A DNA stretch of 64,000 bases from Hippopus hippopus. Its lineage: Eukaryota; Mollusca; Bivalvia; Cardiida; Cardiidae. Below are positions 32,686 to 43,552 of this stretch, one piece after another (positions within the stretch are counted from its first letter, which is position 1; every line of letters starts with the position of its first letter). The notes below the pieces were generated by a model. The model worked only from the letters and a program-made list of their open reading frames with translations. It had not been told where the DNA came from and ran no database searches. A program made the position numbers and the translations under genes. Location of the stretch: the NCBI GenBank assembly GCA_946811185.2, contig OX328101.1, positions 25,218,122 through 25,282,121 of the forward strand, given 5' to 3'.

Positions 32686-34896
32686 CAAGAGGGCCATGAT
32701 GGCCCTGTATCGCTCCACTGGCTATTAAGTAAAAACACTACAAGCCAAACATTACAATATTCAGCAAATTGATTTCAAACACAAGGACATGCAAACACTT
32801 TTCTATCTAATCCTACGAGAAAGTTGTGATCCATGGGCAAAGCCAATTTTGATCGCAAAGCTATAATTATTTGAATCCTGGTGGAGGTCCACAATATAAA
32901 GCTCCATACCAAATAATTCAGTTCTTGAATGTTATAAACAAGAAGATTTTCAAATTTTTCTCAATGAAAAGCCCTGTAAAACATGAAACCCATGAGAGGA
33001 GAAGATTTTTAAAGAATTCCTTCATTTCTGTATAGTGCAAGAAGCCCCCATTCACCAGAGCCACGTTTTTTGACAGATCAAAATTTTATGAACAGTTTTT
33101 GAAAAGGGTCACCCAAGGAACAATCCTGTGAAATTATTTCGAAATCTGACCAGCGGTTTCAGAGAAGAAGAATTTTGAAGAATTCCTTCATTTCTATATG
33201 GTGCAAGAAGCCCCCATTCACCAGAGCCACATTTTTTGACGGATCAAAATTTTACGAACAAATTTTAAAAAGGGTCACCCAAAGAGCATATCTGTGAAAT
33301 TATTTCAAAATCTGACCCGTGGTTTCAGAGGAGAAGATTTTTAAAGAATTCCCTAAAAAATTCCATTTGGTTGCAATGGCAACCAGAGTTTTTGATGGAA
33401 TCAAATTCTGTGAACAGTTTTCAAAGAGGACCTTCCAAGGAACATTCCAGCCAAGTTTGGTCCAAATCCGCCCAGTGGTTTAGGAGGAGTTGATGTTTAA
33501 AGAATTGTTGACGACACACGACGCACGACGGACACCAGGTGATCCTAAAAGCTCCCCTTGAGCACGTTGTGCTCAAGTGAGCTAAAAAGTTAACATACGG
33601 ATGGACGCACAACGGACAATGGGCCATAACATAAGCCTGCTGGCCTTCGGCCAGTGGAGCTAAAAAACTTGTCTAGCACCAATCATGTATCACTGCAGCT
33701 TGATAATCAAGGGAGGTAAATAGTAACGAACTTTATCTTTCATAAAAAGAGTTATTTCCCTTGATTAATGTTTAAATTGAAGTGACAATATTTTGAAGCC
33801 CATGTTAAACTTGCGATCCCTGGAATGAAGGCAATTTTGACCCCAGACCTACAATATGAAACTAGAATGTGTGGTTATAAACAAAAAGATTTTTTAATCT
33901 TGCCCAACAAAAAGTCATGTAAAACAAGTTTGCTGAATAAAAGGCCCTGTAAAATATGTGATCCATGACACAGGTTTATCAAGTTTTCACTATAAAAGCC
34001 AATGTAAAACTTGTGACCCCTGGTGTGGAGTCAAACTTGACCCCCAAAGTTAAAATTTGGGCCCTCTTGGTAAAGGCCCATTATATAAAGTTACATGCAA
34101 AATTTGGTAGCCCTAGGCCTAAATATGGCTATGTACAAGTAGATTATTAAAGTTTCCTTATATAAGACCATGTAGAACTTGTGACCCCCTGGGGTGGGGC
34201 TACATTTGACCCCCTGGGCTATAATTTGGGCACCCTTGATAGAGACCCCCTAGATAAAGCTAAATGCAAAATTTGATAGCCCTAGCCCTTATAGCTAGAT
34301 GCGAAAGATTTTCCTATATAAGCCCGCCCATGTAAAACATGTTACCCCCCGGGGCGAAGTCAAATTTGACCCTCGGCTATAATTTGGACACCCTTGGTAC
34401 AGGTCCACTAGATAAAGCTACATGCCAAATTTGGTCGCCCTAGGCCCCATGGCTAGGTAGAAGAGGAATTTTAAAGTTCTCCCTAAATAAGCCCATGTAA
34501 AACTTGTGACCCCCGGGGCGGGGCCAATTTTGACCCCAGGGCTATAAATTGAAGAAACTTGGTAGAGGTCCACTAGATAAAGCTACATGCCAAATTTGGT
34601 AGCCCTTGGCCTTACGGTTTCAGACAAGAAGATTTTCAAAGATTTTCAAAATTTTTCAGTTTTGTTGCCATGGCAACCAGAGTTTTTGAAGGAATTAAAT
34701 TCTTTCAAGAAATTCTGAAGAGGACCATGGCAGGATCATTTCTGTGAAGTTTCATCAAAATTGGATGGGTAGTTTTAGAGAAGAAGACGTTTTAAAAAAA
34801 AGTTAACGACGGACGGACGGACGCACGGACGGACGGACGGACGACGGACAACAGGCCATGACATAAGCCCGCTGGCCTTTGGCCAGTGGAGCTAAA
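32686..34896 (+). repeat. AHT composite near-identical to 24131-26926
   Basis: 32686-32997 matches 24131-24442 collinearly, and 33545-34896 matches 25397-26926 apart from one missing unit. The middle 32998-33544 comes instead from the CCATGTTTTT-type array, with X-box-like GTTGCAATGGCAAC at 33370-33383. A perfect GTTGCCATGGCAAC lies at 34664-34677. Confidence 0.82.
34806..34850 (+). repeat. GGAC microsatellite
   Basis: About ten GGAC units with CGCA interruptions lie directly before the terminal hairpin, the usual position of such tracts in these elements. Confidence 0.8.
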
Positions 34897-34899
34897 AAT

Positions 34900-36655
34900 T
34901 GTTGACTCCGCACAACGGACGACGGACACAGTGTGACCCTAAAAGCTCCCCTTGAGCACGTTGTGCTCAGGTGAGCTAAAAAAGAACAAGATGGCCAAGA
35001 TGGCCCTGGATCGCTCACCTGAATTTTTGAGAGGACCATAGCCAATTTTTTTTGAGGTATTGAAACTTTGGAAACAAAATCATTATTTTGCCAAGCAATT
35101 TTGAAAAGGTCACCTGTAAAAGTCATTTCAAAATCTGTCACCACCTCTACAATCATCACCACAGCAATAATTTTGATGAATCAGAATTCTGCAAATAAAT
35201 TTTTGGATAGATCACCCAAGGACAATTTCTTGAAGAAGAGCACATGCTCGATAGTGACTAAAAACATAAGTCGAACAAGAGCACCACATGCAGGTGCCAA
35301 CAATTGGCTGTTGTTTTTTGACGGATAATTTCCCTAACAGTTTTTGAAAAGGGTCACCCTAGGAACATTTCTGTGAAATTATTTCAAAATCTGACCAGCC
35401 GTTCCAGAGAAGAAGAATTAAGAAATTCCTCTTTATGTCCCTGTAGTGCAAATAGCCCCCACCATCAGAGCCATGTTTCTTGACAGATCAAAATTTTGTG
35501 AACAGTTTTTGAAAAGAGTCACCCAAGGAACATTGCTGTGAAATTATTTCAAAATCTGACCAGCGGTTTCAGAGAAGAAGAATTTTTAAGAATTTCTTCA
35601 TGTCCATATAGTGTAAATAGCCCACAGCCATCAGAGCCATGTTTCTTGATGGATCAAAATTTCTCGAACAATTTGCAAAACGGGTCACCCAAGAAACATT
35701 TCTGTGAAAATATTTCAAAATCTGACCAGCCATTTCAGAGAAGAAGAATTTTTAAGAATTTCTTCATGTCCATATAGTGCAAGTGGGCCCCCCCAGCCAT
35801 CAAAGCCATGTTTCTTGACGAATCAGCATTTTGCGAACAATTTTTGAAAAGGGTCACCAAAGGAACATTTCTGTGAAATCATTTCAGAATCTGATCAGCG
35901 GTTTCAGAGAAGAAGAATTTTTAATAATTTCTTCATTTCTGTATAGTGCAAGTAGCTCCCATTCACCAGTGCCATGTTTCTTGATGGATCAAAATTTCGC
36001 AAACAATTTTTGAAAAGGGTCACCCAAGGAACATCTCTGTGAAATTATTTTAAAATCTGACCAGCTGTTTCAGAGAAGAAGAATTTTTAAGAATTTCTTC
36101 ATTTCTGTATAGTGCAAGTAGCCCCCATTCACCAGAGCCATGTTTCTTGACGGATCAAAATTTCGCGAACAGTTTTTGAAAAGGGTCACCCAAGGAACAT
36201 CTCTGTGAAATTATTTCAAAATCTGACCAGCGGTTTCAGAGAAGAATTTTTAAGAATTTCTTCATTTCTGTATTGTGCAAGTAGCCCCCATTCACCAGAG
36301 CCATGTTTCTGAACGGATCAAAGTTTCACGAACACTTTTTGAAAAGGGTCACCCAAGGAACATGTCTGTGAAATAATTTCAAAATCTGACCAGCGGTTTC
36401 AGAGGAGAAGATTTTTAAAGAATTTCTTAGAAAATGTCATTTGGTTGCCATGGCTACCAGAGTTTTTGATGGAATCAAATTCTGTGAACAATTTTTAAAG
36501 AGGACCTCCCAAGGAACATTCCAGCCTAGTTTTGTCCAAATTGCCCCAGTGGTTTAGGAGGAGTTGATGTTTAAAGAATTGTTGACGACGCACAACGGAC
36601 ACTAGGTGATCCTAAAAGCTCCCCTTGATCATGTTGTGCTCAGGTGAGCTAAAAA
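34900..36655 (+). repeat. AHT array
   Basis: It begins with a spare 3' end (GAGCACGTTGTGCTC) followed by ACAAGATGGCCAAGATGGCC. About seven units of roughly 155 bp with CATGTTTCTTGACGGATCAA and GTTTCAGAGAAGAAGAATTT follow. It ends with GTTGCCATGGCTAC (36444-36457, one change) and GATCATGTTGTGCTC / GCTAAAAA. Confidence 0.78.
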
Positions 36656-36839
36656 GTGGCTAGGTTAAAGTAGTACAATAATACTCATTTTTTTAATCAG
36701 AGCAAATTTTTTAGGATAATATTAGTGGAAATAGCTGTTTTCCATTAGGGTGTCCTATCCTTAACAAGCAATTTCGTCAAAAATACTTACTCGACCGTGT
36801 AACTTAAAATCGCTCCCAGTCAGCCATTTTGCATCGAAT

Positions 36840-37003
36840 AAAAAAAAAACATTCAAAAATTTTATCGGCGGAATGGGTTATTGTACACACATATAAAGTT
36901 TCAAAAAATTCTGTCCAATGGTATTGGAGATATTCTCCAGGACAGACACACAGGCAGATGGACGGATGGACAACGCTTTGGCAGGGGATAATAACAATTT
37001 GAA
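36840..37003 (+). repeat. Short AHT-type tail
   Basis: AAGTTTCAAAAAATTCTGTC, GGCAGATGGACGGATGGACA and GCTTTGGCAGGGGATAA match the 3' end structure seen at 53460-53545. Confidence 0.55.
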
Positions 37004-38260
37004 CCTTTCCAAATTTACAGAACTTACATATGACAATTGAAATGTAGCTTAAAAGATGATTTCTGTCTTTGAAATGTTAAAAATAATTGTGGGAAAAAGA
37101 AACAAGAGGGCCATGATGGCCCTGTATCGCTCCACTGGCTAATACGTAAAATCCCTACATGTCAAACATTACAATACTTGGCCAATTGGTTTTGAACATA
37201 AGACCCCTGAGACAGGACTAAAATTGGTAGCCCTAGTTCTTATGGTTAGTAACAAGAAGATTTCTCAAGATTTCACTATATAAGCCCATGTAAAACTTCT
37301 GACCTCTGGGGATGGATCAAATTCAACCCTATGGCTATAATTTACACACTCTTGGTGAAGGCCCACTAGATAAAGCTACATGCGAAATTTGGTAGCCATA
37401 GGCTATATGACTAAGTACAGGGAGATTTCTTAAAGATTTCTCTATATAAGCCCATGTAAAACTTGTGACCCCCGGGGCAGGGCCAATTTTGACCTCAGGG
37501 CTATAATTTGGGCACTCTTGGTAGAGGCCCACTAGATAAAGCCACATGCAAAATTTGGTAGTCCTAGGCCTTATGGCTAGGTATAGGGAGATTTCTAAAG
37601 TTTTCCCTATATAAGCCCATGTAAAACTTGTGACCCCCGGGGTGGGGTCAAATTTGACCCTTGGGCTATAATTTGGGCACTCTTTGTAGAGGCCCACTAG
37701 ATAAAGCCACATGCAAAATTTGGTAACCCTAGGCCTTGTGGCTAAGTACAGGAAGATTTCTAAAGTTTTCTCTATATAAACCCATGTAAAACTTGTGACC
37801 CCCGGGGCGGGGTCAAATTTGACCCTAGGGCTATAATTTGAAGAAACTTGATAGAGGCCCACTAGACAAAGCTATATGGTAGCCCTAGGCCTTATGGTTT
37901 CAGACAAGAAGATTTTCAAAGATTTCTAATATTTTTTTGTTTTGTTGCCATGGCAACCAGAGTTTTTGAAGGAATCAAATTCTTTCAAGAAATTCTAAAG
38001 AGGACCATAGCAGGATCATTTCTGTGAAGTTTCATCAAAATTGGATGGGTAGTTTCAGAGAAGAAGATGTTTAAAAAAAAAGTTAACGGACGGACGCACA
38101 GATGCACGATGGACACCAGGTCATGACATAAGCCCGCTGGCCTTCGGCCAGTGGAGCTAATAATGCTAGTATCCTGTATTGTCTCATTTTCCCACAATGT
38201 TTTCAAAGGCCTTCTCTATCAGGGTTGTTTAAATTCCAGGTTGTGAGGAAAGGGTAAACT
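37004..38260 (-). mobile_element. TPM MITE split by an AHT element
   Basis: Left part 37004-37100 reaches ATTGTGGGAAAAAGA in the palindrome. Right part 38160-38256 resumes AATGCTAGTATCCTG and ends GTTGTGAGGAAAGGG. Confidence 0.7.
37102..38159 (+). repeat. AHT element, complete, with 165-bp units
   Basis: Start hairpin GAGGGCCATGATGGCCC. CCCATGTAAAACTTGTGACC recurs at 37451, 37616 and 37781, an exact 165-bp period. GTTGCCATGGCAAC lies at 37944-37957. Then come GGACGGACGCACAGATGCAC, the CTGGCCTTCGGCCAG hairpin and GCTAA. Since 165 is a multiple of three, the repeat leaves a 175-codon frame open on the minus strand. Confidence 0.85.
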
Positions 38261-38438
38261 TGTCAAAATTGAAAGTCTTTTGCAGATAATTAACTATATG
38301 TGGCTCAGATTGTGTAATTGTAGAAAACATTGCCAGAAAAGGAGAAAATGGTGGTAACCAGCATTTTCTCCTTTACCCACAATGTTTTCAAAAGGCCTAT
38401 TCCTCCAGGCCGTTAAAGGATTGTGTGCTAAAGGGTAA
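38259..38438 (-). mobile_element. TPM MITE copy lacking its head
   Basis: From CTTGTCAAAATTGAAAG to GGATTGTGTGCTAAAGGG. The centre reads GTGGTAACCAGC. Confidence 0.7.
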
Positions 38439-38930
38439 AAAAGCTACATAAACTACCGTATTCATCATTTCAAAGTGGAAAGAAAGGACATTCTGGGATA
38501 TTTATTTGTGGTAAAATGTGAGAGAACAGAAGTGCAGGATATTTTAGCTTTTTTCTCGCAAAAATCAGACAGACAGGCAGTAAGAACTCCTGACTAGAAC
38601 TTCTCATATGAGCAATGTAAGTTTATACCCTGAATTTGTCATTTCTTTTGTATCAATGGCCTGAAACATCAATGTCATTTCAATTTTGTCATTTGCTAGT
38701 TATCAATACCTTTAAATTTCATTTACTAGTTAACAATACCATTAAAATGTCACTTGCTAGTTATCAACACCATTAAAATGTCAATTCTTAGTTATCAGTA
38801 TCTTAAAGAATTCTGCTAGTTATCAATATCTTTAAGTGTCACAATATCTTTAGATGTCATTGCCTACATAATTATCTTATCCACATCTTAATTTGTCATT
38901 TTCCTGATCTCACTTCCCTGAATAGGGGTC

Positions 38931-39153
38931 CTGCATGGCTCAGTGGTAAAGTGTGGGACTTGTTACCTGGAGGCCCCGGTTTGAGCCGCACTGGTTCCAC
39001 TTGGTTTTTCCTAAGAGTGTCCTAGGCAAGACACCTCAGAGCCCCAGCCTAGTACTGGTAAAACCCAGGAAATACATGAACATGTGAGCTGTCGCCGTGA
39101 CATGACTGAAATAATGTTGAAAACAGCATACAAAACACCATTCAACAATCAAA
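38931..39153 (+). mobile_element. tRNA-derived SINE with perfect 9-bp duplication
   Basis: ACTTCCCTG lies at 38922-38930 and 39154-39162. A box TGGCTCAGTGG (38946-38956), B box region CCCCGGTTTGAGCC (38984-38997). The tail GACTGAAATAATGTTGAAAA matches that of the 17 kb and 27 kb SINEs although the body differs, so two SINE families share a 3' module. Confidence 0.9.
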
Positions 39154-39159
39154 CTTCCC

Positions 39160-39900
39160 TGCATTTGTAATTTATGTGATATCAAATACATCAGAAAGTA
39201 AATGAACTCCAAATCTAAGTAAATACTTCATGCCTGGCAATCAGTGCTATTACAGAATTAGTGAAAATTTTTCTAGTCAGTTAAACTACTCCGGCACAGA
39301 CAGGTCAAACAAGTTATTGACCTCCCAATCAATCATCTTCGTTTATCCTGTTTAACAGGAGTGTAAATAAAATCCGTATCCTTACATCAATCTTGGTGGG
39401 AAGCCTTATAAAATATAAAGCTGTGGAAGAATACAAAATTCAGAAACCATGTCACAAAGAGAATTTGAAAGAACTTTTATTCCCCTACAAATAACAATAC
39501 ACTGTCTTCTCTGAATCCGTAAATTGACTCACAAAACAGCTCGGTAAAGTATTGGCAGAGTCAGAGTTTTCTATCCATAACCTAAAATATCTGTTTTTTT
39601 AACTGTTTACTGGATGACAAAGCTTTAGAGTTGTTCCTTTTGACAGCATTTACAAATGCTGGGCTTTGACTGATGCTCATTTTCTACATCTCATAAAGAG
39701 AAAGGGGAAGCAGTACCCTGTAAAATTTCTTGTGTGTGTCATTTGGGACCCAAGTTTAATCTGGAATTTTGGTGAAAACTTACAGCATCATGTTCAGCTT
39801 TTTGGGCAAAATTGTGCCCATGTTTTTCACTTCCTAGAAAGTCTAATACAGAAAACCATGATAACACAATTGTAGCTGGATGAAAAAAAGATATGAGCCA
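39160..39900. other. Unassigned intronic sequence
   Basis: No exon, RNA gene or listed repeat is recognised. A weak TPM-like CTGTTTACTGGATGACAAAG at about 39603 may be a relic. Confidence 0.45.
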
Positions 39901-39901
39901 A

Positions 39902-40015
39902 GTTCTGGCAAAAAGGGGCTTAATGCATCTCCATGATGCATTATACCATGTAAGTCATCACTTAATTATAGATCCATACAAATCCATTTAGTCTAGCAAG
40001 TGACTCGATCTGGAG
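39902..40015 (+). mobile_element. GC-hp MITE, half copy
   Basis: TCTGGCAAAAAGGGGCTTAA and TGCATCTCCATGATGCATTA equal the left half of 21697-21945. The right half is absent. Confidence 0.6.
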
Positions 40016-40144
40016 GAAGAATGAATAAAAGATGCTGACTGAATGTCCCTGGTGAACAAGTCTGCTTTTAATTTCTGTCTAGAAGAAATCCGCAAGGCAA
40101 CACCAGTAGATTAGCGTAAGCCTTGAACATAAGAACAGAATAAC

Positions 40145-40891
40145 TTATCCTTTACCACACAATCCCAAGTTTTACCAACCCTGACGAAAAAAGACTTGAA
40201 AACATTGTGGGAAAAGCAGAAAATGCTATTAATCCGCATTTTTCCCTTTTCTCACTATGTTATTCTACCCTTCCTGGCAGTGTGTGCGATCAAGTATAAA
40301 TGTATGTGATTCACATTTAAAAAAAAAAATATTACATACATTCAGTTCCTCTGATACATACTGGAATGTAGAAAAACTTGCGCAATTGAAAATTTAAAAA
40401 GTCAAATTTCAGAAATTTCCAGCAGCGAAAGGTTTACAATTACTTCTCTTGGACGGGTTTTCTGAAGCCAAAAATAGAATGGTTGCTATCCGTTGTCATA
40501 CATAACTATCCGATGGTAACGCGACATGTAACAGGTACCAATTTGTTGGACAGGACCATTTCCTTTTCCCCCAGTGTTTTCAAAAGCTCAAAATCTTTTA
40601 TCTATTAAAACTTGTGTCTGTATATTGTTTGAAAACATTTCAACTATCAGCAAGCTGTCATTGACATTGGCACTAACGAGTGATAATGTTGCTTAGATTT
40701 GAACCCCCATATTCATTTGCACACCCCCAACTTCTGTTACCATTACATGCAAAAACCTCCAGCTGGAAAAAGCACTAAGCACACACTGCCTTCCTGGGGC
40801 AAATTTCAGTTTTTGAGTCATGTTAAATTGTTGTCTGCAATTGTTTTTAATTCAGAGAAGTCTAAAATTTTGTCATTTGGTAAAGGGTTAA
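40145..40891 (+). mobile_element. TPM MITE split by a CAGTG element
   Basis: Head TATCCTTTACCACACAATCC and tail GTCATTTGGTAAAGGGTTAA. Removing 40278-40788 plus one 9-bp duplication leaves 227 bp. Confidence 0.87.
40278..40788. mobile_element. 511-bp CAGTG-terminated insertion
   Basis: CCTTCCTGG lies at 40269-40277 and 40789-40797. The termini are CAGTGTGTGC inverted at both ends. The interior is non-coding and includes a TPM-like 3' fragment near 40556-40640. A 9-bp duplication is longer than the usual 8 bp of hAT, so the superfamily is left open. Confidence 0.82.
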
Positions 40892-41039
40892 ATACAGTAT
40901 TTCATATTTAAATACTCTATTTGTATTTAATATTTATATTGAATGTTGTATTTATCTTTAGATATAAATGCTTCTTTTGCAGTTTGTCACAAAATATTCA
41001 TTATTCAATTATAAGAGGTGCTTATTGTCTGAGCCAGAT

Positions 41040-41240
41040 TTAACTCTGTAAGTGCCTTTCATGATTATAGTTGCCTAGGGACCCAAGCAGATTAAGACCA
41101 GACTGTGCAAAACATGTAGTCTGATCTTAATCTACACTATCTGCTCTGCTGAGACATTCTGGATGGGACCAACCTTTAATCTGCAATTATTTTGGTCATA
41201 TTTCTAGACTGAAAGTGGCTGTAGGGTTCACTGGGGACTC
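41040..41240 (-). mobile_element. QG MITE copy
   Basis: It contains AAGACCAGACTGTGCAAAAC and AGTCTGATCTTAATCTACAC. It lies 100 bp downstream of the C2A-end exon in the transcribed direction. Confidence 0.6.
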
Positions 41241-41338
41241 TAAAGGTCAATATGTTGGCTGCAAACACCTTTATTATAGACATGATTAAAATTTTGCAGT
41301 CCAGTATAGAATTATGAAGACTTCTACATCCAACTTAC

Positions 41339-41508
41339 TCTGCTATCTTTACATGGGCTGAGGAATTTCCACATTAGTGGCGCTTGTGAGAGGTCCACCT
41401 CGTTGATAGGAATGTAGGTTTCACCAATAGGATCATCCCGACTGAATCTGTCATAGTCTATAACCTGTAGGTATAGCGTTTTCTCCAGCAACTTGTTGTG
41501 TGGCCAGC
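41339..41508 (-). CDS. Syt7: Synaptotagmin-7-like, exon for end of C2A and C2A-C2B linker
   Basis: On the minus strand the exon follows the acceptor TATTTTCAG and ends at the donor AGA|GTAAGT. It encodes GWPHNKLLEKTLYLQVIDYD, then RFSRDDPIGETYIPINEVDLSQ and a linker ending CKDSR. The DYDRFSRDD segment is the C2A loop-3 calcium site with all its acidic ligands, and the spacing to GELLLSLCY in the next exon equals the short linker of synaptotagmin-7. The exon is 170 bp (2 + 56 codons), so the upstream exon must end one base into a Gly codon. That exon (loop 1 of C2A, ending near NETFxF) was looked for above 41508 and not found, so the gene is partial in this window. Confidence 0.94.
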
Positions 41509-41569
41509 CTGAAAATACAAGCAAAATACTTTATATACATCCCAAAAAGTAGCTTTCAATACATAATTA

Positions 41570-41905
41570 CAGCGCAGTCAACATATTGATCACTTCAGGA
41601 ACTGCTATGGTAAAAGGAGAATTTGCTTGTTACAAAAGATTCTTCAACAAAAATGTTTTCAAAGTTATGTTTCAAAGGTATTCATGTAGAAACTCTAACT
41701 CATCTTAAATGCACTTTATTTCACAAGGTAACTTTCAAAATCACATGCAGCAAATACGTCTCAGAAGGTAGACTTTATGGGTTAACCATGTACTGGCAAA
41801 CCCAGTGTAACCAGCATTTTCTCCATTTCCTAGTTTTCTACCCCGTCAATGAACTTCAGCTCCTCTGAATTAATTTTGCAGTTGTTGTCTGCAGATGCTT
41901 TCAAT
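41570..41905. mobile_element. TPM 3' half and relics
   Basis: GTAACCAGCATTTTCTCC to TTGTTGTCTGCAGATGCTTT is a TPM right half (41808-41902). It stops at the TTAA where the next copy starts, so the older copy was probably broken by the newer one. Confidence 0.6.
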
Positions 41906-42133
41906 TAACTCTTTACCAAATGACAAAATTTTAGACTTGTACAAATTCAAAGCATTTGCGGACAACAAAATAAATGTGACCCAAATATTGAAAATTGTTT
42001 TGGAAAGGATAGAAAACATTTTGGGAAAAGGAGAAAATGCTGGTTACCAGCATTTTCTCCTTTTCCCAAAATGTGTTCAAAGGTCTTTTTCTTCAAGGTC
42101 GATAAAACTCGTGATTGTGTGGTAAAGTGTTAG
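41905..42133 (-). mobile_element. TPM MITE, full length, symmetric arm change
   Basis: TTAA on the left, TTAG on the right, 229 bp. Arms read ATTTTGGG and CCCAAAAT where the consensus has ATTGTGGG and CCCACAAT. Confidence 0.9.
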
Positions 42134-42159
42134 GAGTATTCTAAAATCCCTTGTCTGAG

Positions 42160-42310
42160 AAAGGATCAACTAGTAGCTTTCTCCTCTACTCAAACCCCAT
42201 GGTGCTAAAACAACAGTTTCAGTTGCTTTTGAAGATAAACGTAGATCAGGATCCAACAGCAAAGAACTGAAGTCTAATCTGGTATTCGCAGTGTACACTT
42301 TACTTTTTTC
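42160..42310 (+). mobile_element. QG MITE relic
   Basis: CGTAGATCAGGATCCAACAG and GAAGTCTAATCTGGTATTCG keep the hairpin outline. Confidence 0.4.
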
Positions 42311-42479
42311 TTTCTAGGAGTTTGGGCAAAAGCAGCCTCAAGCAATAATTTTCAATTGCCTGAACATTATTCTTGACATCTATTTACATGTAGAACTCAA
42401 AAAATAAATTTCAATAGGAGAATGGGCTCAACAAGTAAAGAGGAGAAGCTAAAAAAAACGAAAAGAAAAAGAAGCTAAA

Positions 42480-43552
42480 ATCATTTGCAATACCTTGCAG
42501 CAGACACAGCGTTCATGTGGCTTTTGCTTTTAACTGCAAGAAACTAATAACAAACCCTTACAACAGATGCAGACTTGTTATATCAGTTCAGTAGCTTTTG
42601 CTTTGAAATGCAAGAAACCGATTACAAAACCTTGCAATAGATGAAGACTTGTAATATCAGTCAATGAGACCACAAGAAACCAATTACAAGACCTTGCAAT
42701 AGATGCAGACTTGTAATATTAGTCAATGAGCTTTTGCACTGAATTGTGAGAAACCAATTACAAAACCTTGCATTAGATGCAGACTTGTTATATCAGTCAA
42801 TGAACCTTTGCACTATACTGTGAGAAACCAATTACAAAAGTTGCATTAGATGCAGACTTGTAAAATCAGTCAATGAGCTCTTGCACTGAACTGCAAGAAA
42901 CTAATCACAAAAGCTTGGAATAGATGCAAATGTGCAATATCACTCAATGAGCTCTTGCACTGAACTGTGAGAAACCAATTACAAAACCTTGCATTACATG
43001 CACACTTGTAATATCAGTCAATGAGCCTTTGCACTGAACTGTGAGAAACCAATTACAAAACTTGCATTAGATGCAGACTTGTAATACCAGTCAATGAGCT
43101 CTTGCACTGAACTGCAAAAAACCAATCACAAAAGCTTGGAATAGATGCAAATGTGCAATATCACTCAATGAGCTCTTGCACTGAACTGTGGGAAACCAAT
43201 TACAAAGCCTTGCAATAGATGCAGACTTGTAATATCAGTCAATAAGTTCTTACATTTAACTGCAAGAAACTAATAATTCTTATAACAGATGCAGACTTGT
43301 TATATTGGTCAAGTAGCTTTTGCTTTGAAATGCAAGAAACCGATTACAAAACCTTGCAATAGATGAAGACTTGTAATATCAGTCAATGAGTTCTTACAAT
43401 GAACTGCTAGAAACCAATCACAATACCTTGTGCTCGAGGCAGACTTGCAATATCAGTCAATGAGCTTTTGCACTAAACTGCAAGAAACCAATTACAAAAC
43501 CTTGCAATCGAGGCAGACTTGCAACATCAGTCATTGAGCTCTTGCACTAAAC
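42480..43552 (+). repeat. 74-bp minisatellite, left block
   Basis: About 14 units of CTGCAAGAAACCAATTACAA, AACCTTGCAATAGATGCAGA, CTTGTAATATCAGTCAATGA and GCTCTTGCACTGAA. Units differ by small substitutions and some by short deletions. Confidence 0.9.

Larger units (their letters stand above)
16883..41338 (-). other. Syt7: 24.5 kb intron of the synaptotagmin-7-like gene (phase 0)
   Basis: The GTAAGT donor at 41338-41333 and the CAG acceptor at 16885-16883 bound this phase-0 intron. It contains most of the recent insertions described here: the TPM nest at 20.4-21.0 kb, the CAGTG element at 23.4-27.0 kb, the AHT block at 30.2-38.2 kb and three SINEs. No further exon with C2-domain coding was seen inside it. 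Confidence 0.85.

Noticed and set aside
37335..37862. 175-codon open frame on the minus strand with three similar 55-residue blocks
   Set aside because: It is produced by an AHT tandem repeat of exactly 165 bp, a multiple of three, so the frame stays open by arithmetic. It lies in a repeat, has no start context and the same units are broken in other copies.
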